A DNA stretch of 8,665 nt, from contig QFOV01000137.1 in the NCBI GenBank assembly GCA_003248565.1, positions 1 through 8,665 on the forward strand, read 5' to 3'. The position numbers were made by a program, and so were the translations under genes. Positions 6,832-8,665 of the stretch are shown piece after piece; the stretch's first letter is position 1, and each line of letters begins with the position of its first letter. The notes below the pieces were generated by a model. That model ran no database searches, was not told the DNA's origin, and saw only the letters and a list, made by a program, of their open reading frames with translations. This DNA comes from Stenotrophomonas sp. GTDB taxonomy: Bacteria; Pseudomonadota; Gammaproteobacteria; Xanthomonadales; Xanthomonadaceae.

Positions 6832-6840
6832 TGTGGATAA
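6832..6840 (-). promoter_or_regulatory. DnaA box, exact consensus
   Basis: TGTGGATAA. First of three exact boxes right of the AT-rich segment, 69 bp from the next. Confidence 0.85.
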
Positions 6841-6900
6841 ACCCCTGTCCGGAGTCAATGCAAGCCCGACGCTGGATTGCTTCGCAACGGCGCCTTCAGC

Positions 6901-6909
6901 TTATCCACA
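6901..6909 (+). promoter_or_regulatory. DnaA box, exact consensus, opposite orientation
   Basis: TTATCCACA on the plus strand, the only exact box in this orientation. It faces the box at 6957. Confidence 0.85.
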
Positions 6910-6956
6910 ACGCTGAGTGATTCAGGCATGTCCCTACGAAACGCTGTGCAAACGTA

Positions 6957-6965
6957 TGTGGATAA
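6957..6965 (-). promoter_or_regulatory. DnaA box, exact consensus, with degenerate neighbour
   Basis: TGTGGATAA. A second copy of the TGTGGAT core follows at 6969 (TGTGGATGC), and a relaxed match TGTGCAAAC precedes it at 6945, giving a dense group of three. Confidence 0.85.
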
Positions 6966-7114
6966 GTGTGTGGATGCAATTTCACCAAGCCACCGCCGAG
7001 CCGGTCCGGCGCGCTGCCGGTGCTTTCGTCAGACCGGTTGGCGCAACGGGTTGGCCTGGAAACAGCGAGCGACTGCTGCCAGCCGTGGCGCTTTTGAGAG
7101 AGCTGGTGCCTGGC

Positions 7115-7882
7115 TTACCTGCGCAGGTCTTCGGCTTCGGCAATGGCTGCGAGATAGCCCGCCACGCTTGCTTCCAGCCCGGTATACAAGGCTTCGCTGA
7201 TCAGGGCGTGGCCGATGGAAACTTCCAGCACGTTGGGGACGTGGGCCAGAAACGCGGCCAGATTTGTCTGTGACAGATCATGGCCGGCATTGACACCCAA
7301 GCCTGCAGCCTGGGCACGGCGGGCCGCATCGGCGAACAGCGCCAGGGATTCCCACGGGTCACCTGCTGCATGCGCTTCGGCGTAGGGACCTGTGTATAAC
7401 TCGACGCGATCGGCCCCGAGCACGGCGGCCTGGGCAATGTCAGGGTTGCCGGCATCCACGAACAGGCTGACCCGGCAACCCAGGGATTTCAGCGTGGCGA
7501 TCAAGGGCCGCAGACGCTCGCCATCACGGCTGAAGTCGAAACCGTGGTCGGAAGTGAGCTGGCCATCGCTATCGGGCACCAACGTTGCCTGCGCCGGACG
7601 GGTCTGTTCGCACAACTCAAGCAGGCCGGGGTAGCCCTCGCGCGCCGGTGCGAACGGATTGCCTTCGATATTGAATTCCACCCCGTGTTGCTGGGTGAGT
7701 GCAGACAGCATCAGCACGTCGCCAGCGCGGATGTGACGCTGGTCCGGACGCGGGTGGACGGTAATGCCATGGGCGCCCGCGCGCAGGCAGGTCATTGCTG
7801 CCCGCACCACATCCGGATCATTGCCGCCGCGCGAATTACGCAGCACCGCGATCTTGTTGACGTTGACGCTGAGCACGGTCAT
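7115..7882 (-). CDS. pdxJ: Pyridoxine 5'-phosphate synthase PdxJ
   Basis: PdxJ condenses 1-deoxy-D-xylulose 5-phosphate with 3-amino-2-oxopropyl phosphate (made through PdxA) to give pyridoxine 5'-phosphate, the last ring-forming step of the DXP-dependent vitamin B6 pathway. It is cytosolic. The 255-residue protein is of normal length for this TIM-barrel family. Visible motifs are NKIAVLRNSRGG (9-20), GITVHPRPDQRHI (39-51) with the expected H43/R45 active-site pair, FNIEG with E73, NAGHDL with H201, and the phosphate-binding end SIGHALISEALYTGLE. Its ATG overlaps the stop of the upstream membrane-protein gene as ATGA, and there is no strong Shine-Dalgarno, so translation is probably coupled. 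The N-terminal NVNKIA replaces the NIDHIA I recall in E. coli PdxJ. I see no clear terminator after it. Confidence 0.95.
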   Translation of the reverse strand: MTVLSVNVNKIAVLRNSRGGNDPDVVRAAMTCLRAGAHGITVHPRPDQRHIRAGDVLMLSALTQQHGVEFNIEGNPFAPAREGYPGLLELCEQTRPAQATLVPDSDGQLTSDHGFDFSRDGERLRPLIATLKSLGCRVSLFVDAGNPDIAQAAVLGADRVELYTGPYAEAHAAGDPWESLALFADAARRAQAAGLGVNAGHDLSQTNLAAFLAHVPNVLEVSIGHALISEALYTGLEASVAGYLAAIAEAEDLRR

Positions 7883-8193
7883 GGCTGCGGCAGCTCGCGG
7901 TCGCCGGCAGTGGCCGAGGGACTGGCAGGTGGCTGCACGATCGGAGTAACCGGTGCCGCAGCAGTGGGATCGGCCTTGGCCTGCAGCTGTGCACGCAGCG
8001 CCTGCAGTTCAGCGGCATGCAGGGGACGCGGCTCCGAACTCACGCCGCCAAAGCGTGCGACGTACAGTCCCTTTACCCACAGCAGCAGAAAAACCAATGC
8101 AGCCAGCAGGGCAAGCACCAGCAGCCAGCTGTGGGTGGTGGAAAAGGCAAGCAGGAACGCGCCAAGCGCGAGCAATAGAAACAGCCAGTACAT
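7879..8193 (-). CDS. Small two-helix membrane protein coupled to pdxJ, unknown function
   Basis: A 104-residue protein I do not recognise by name. Two hydrophobic helices come first (about residues 2-18 and 21-40, rich in Leu and Ala), followed by a basic edge (WVKGLYVARFGG). The C-terminal half is a soluble tail of about 50 residues, rich in Ala, Pro and Gln, with one short helix (LHAAELQALRAQLQAKA). I placed the start at the ATG at 8193 because AGGGAGA lies 7-8 bases upstream. An ATG 20 codons further out (8253) has no such site and would put a polar leader before the first helix. The last codon and stop overlap the pdxJ start (ATGA), so the two are very likely translated from one message. 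Any link to vitamin B6 synthesis is positional only. Confidence 0.75.
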   Translation of the reverse strand: MYWLFLLLALGAFLLAFSTTHSWLLVLALLAALVFLLLWVKGLYVARFGGVSSEPRPLHAAELQALRAQLQAKADPTAAAPVTPIVQPPASPSATAGDRELPQP

Positions 8194-8244
8194 GACGATC
8201 TCCCTGTCAGAGGCGTGCAGTGTAACGGCGCTGGCAGCACCGAT

Positions 8245-8256
8245 TCCATGCATGGA
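8245..8256. repeat. 12-bp perfect palindrome upstream of the pdxJ operon
   Basis: TCCATGCATGGA reads the same on both strands and lies about 52 bases before the membrane-protein start. It could be a dimeric repressor site. A TACACT hexamer nearer the gene (minus strand, about 8219-8224) is a possible -10, but its -35 is poor. The rest of the 176-base gap 8194-8369 holds a small TACCGG/CCGGTA hairpin (8274-8289) and nothing else I can name. Confidence 0.35.
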
Positions 8257-8369
8257 CAGGGGTTTGGCCGCTGTACCGGACAGCCGGTAGGTTCAGCGAA
8301 ACAAGCGGACTTCATTCAGGGTATTTCGGCCCGAATCAAGCCGTGCAGCGCCTTGCCGGCGGCCCTGCC

Positions 8370-8665
8370 CTATAGCAATGGCGACGCCAGGCGCGCGAAG
8401 GCCTCCGGCAGGCGCTTGCGCCACAGCGAGCGGTCGCGGAGCAACTGCACTTCCTCGGCACTGTCGAATTCGGCCCGCAGGATGGCGTCCAGTTCGCCGG
8501 TAAGCTTGAGGTCGGTGTACATCATCGACAGCTCGAAATTGAGCCGGAAGCTGCGGTGGTCGAAGTTGGCGGTGCCGACGATGCAGGTGTCGTCATCGGC
8601 GATGAAGGCCTTGCTGTGCAGCATGCGCGGGCCGTACTCGAAGATGCGCACGCCGGCTTCCAGCA
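8370..8665 (-). CDS. cls: Cardiolipin synthase-like phospholipase D protein, C-terminal fragment
   Basis: The last 97 residues of a phospholipase D superfamily protein; the N-terminal part lies beyond the right edge. The fragment contains the second HKD motif, with H16, K18 and D23 of the visible part in HSKAFIADD, followed by CIVGTANFDHRSFRLNFEL. This GTANFD.RS..LNFE continuation is typical of bacterial cardiolipin synthases, which join two phosphatidylglycerols (or PG and PE) at the inner membrane. The C-terminus ends with a TAG at 8370-8372, shortly after the usual EF..L..RS.WRKRLPEAFARLASPLL tail, where SPLL is a common Cls ending. The gene is on the same strand as pdxJ but 176 bases upstream of that pair, so it is probably a separate unit. 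Which Cls subtype (ClsA/B/C) cannot be decided without the N-terminus. Confidence 0.88.
   Translation of the reverse strand, partial: LEAGVRIFEYGPRMLHSKAFIADDDTCIVGTANFDHRSFRLNFELSMMYTDLKLTGELDAILRAEFDSAEEVQLLRDRSLWRKRLPEAFARLASPLL

Larger units (their letters stand above)
6254..6977. other. DnaA-box cluster with central AT-rich segment: origin-like or DnaA-titration locus
   Basis: Five exact DnaA boxes (TTATCCACA on either strand) lie at 6401, 6471, 6832, 6901 and 6957. Near matches lie at 6254 and 6322 (one mismatch), 6269 and 6969 (two mismatches), and 6945 (one mismatch to the relaxed TTWTNCACA). They flank an AT-rich stretch at 6627-6683. In DNA of about 65% GC the exact 9-mer should occur about 0.001 times in 700 bp, so this is not chance. 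Clustered boxes plus an unwinding-prone segment are the hallmarks of oriC. Clusters without origin function, such as E. coli datA or DARS, are the alternative. My recollection is that Xanthomonas oriC has been placed next to dnaA, which would make this a second locus. Confidence 0.75.
5976..7114. other. 1.1-kb gene-free interval between convergent exbD2 and pdxJ
   Basis: No open frame here has a ribosome-binding site, family motif or plausible composition. The frames that exist are arginine- and proline-rich or straddle the DnaA boxes. Bases 5976-6253 show nothing I can interpret. Bases 6254-6977 carry the DnaA-box cluster described separately. The genes on both sides point into the interval. 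A hand count over 6001-6480 gives essentially equal G and C, so there is no local strand skew to orient replication. No tRNA, rRNA or insertion-sequence ends are visible. Confidence 0.8.

Noticed and set aside
7078..7107. Possible terminator after pdxJ (CCAGC/GCTGG arms)
   Set aside because: The stem is only about 5 bp with a long loop and no proper T run on the minus strand.
6877..7273. Two overlapping plus-strand open frames at the right of the interval
   Set aside because: Both run through the DnaA boxes and then antisense into pdxJ, with no recognisable protein features.
7391..7399. Relaxed DnaA box (TTATACACA on the minus strand) inside pdxJ
   Set aside because: It fits TTWTNCACA but lies in coding sequence 400 bp from the cluster. 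A single relaxed match is weak evidence.
8073..8081. One-mismatch DnaA box TTACCCACA in the membrane-protein gene
   Set aside because: It is isolated, inside a coding region, and explained by the encoded Leu-Trp-Val-Lys codons.
8194..8253. Earlier ATG (8253) for the small membrane protein
   Set aside because: It has no ribosome-binding site and adds a polar leader that includes the 12-bp palindrome. The ATG at 8193 has AGGGAGA well placed.

Overview
The window looks like a high-GC gammaproteobacterium of the Xanthomonadaceae (Stenotrophomonas/Xanthomonas type). This rests on gene content and order: the 3' end of gyrB, then a lipoprotein protease, then tonB-exbB-exbD1-exbD2 with two tandem exbD genes, followed by pdxJ. 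The tandem-exbD layout beside pdxJ is the arrangement I recall from Xanthomonas campestris. The species cannot be fixed from the sequence alone. Since gyrB usually ends a dnaA-dnaN-recF-gyrB block in this group, the window probably lies within about 15 kb of dnaA (inference).

Layout. Bases 1-277 are the end of gyrB (+), followed by a hairpin terminator. Next on + come a CPBP-family intramembrane protease (348-1181), an M48 zinc metalloprotease lipoprotein (1252-2058) and a secreted TPR-repeat protein (2190-3374). The TonB energising system follows: tonB (3521-4192), exbB (4279-5022), exbD1 (5070-5495) and exbD2 (5499-5909), closed by a strong rho-independent terminator (5944-5975). Bases 5976-7114 hold no credible gene. 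On the minus strand are pdxJ (7115-7882), a small two-helix membrane protein translationally coupled to it (7879-8193), and the C-terminal part of a cardiolipin-synthase-like phospholipase D protein running off the right edge (8370-8665).

How the genes work together. ExbB and the ExbD proteins form the inner-membrane proton-driven motor, and TonB carries the energy across the periplasm to outer-membrane receptors for siderophores, vitamins and carbohydrates. The TPR protein next to tonB has an apparent signal peptide and may be a periplasmic accessory, but this is inferred only from position and architecture. The two proteases are envelope enzymes with no proven link to the TonB system.

The most unusual part is the gene-free stretch 5976-7114. 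It carries five exact copies of the DnaA box TTATCCACA (either strand) plus several near matches between 6254 and 6977. They flank a 57-bp stretch of about 70% A+T (6627-6683) in otherwise GC-rich DNA. This is the anatomy of a replication origin or of a DnaA-titrating/regulatory locus, located away from dnaA between convergent genes. Short direct repeats and a hairpin lie in the same interval. Which role it plays cannot be settled from sequence alone.
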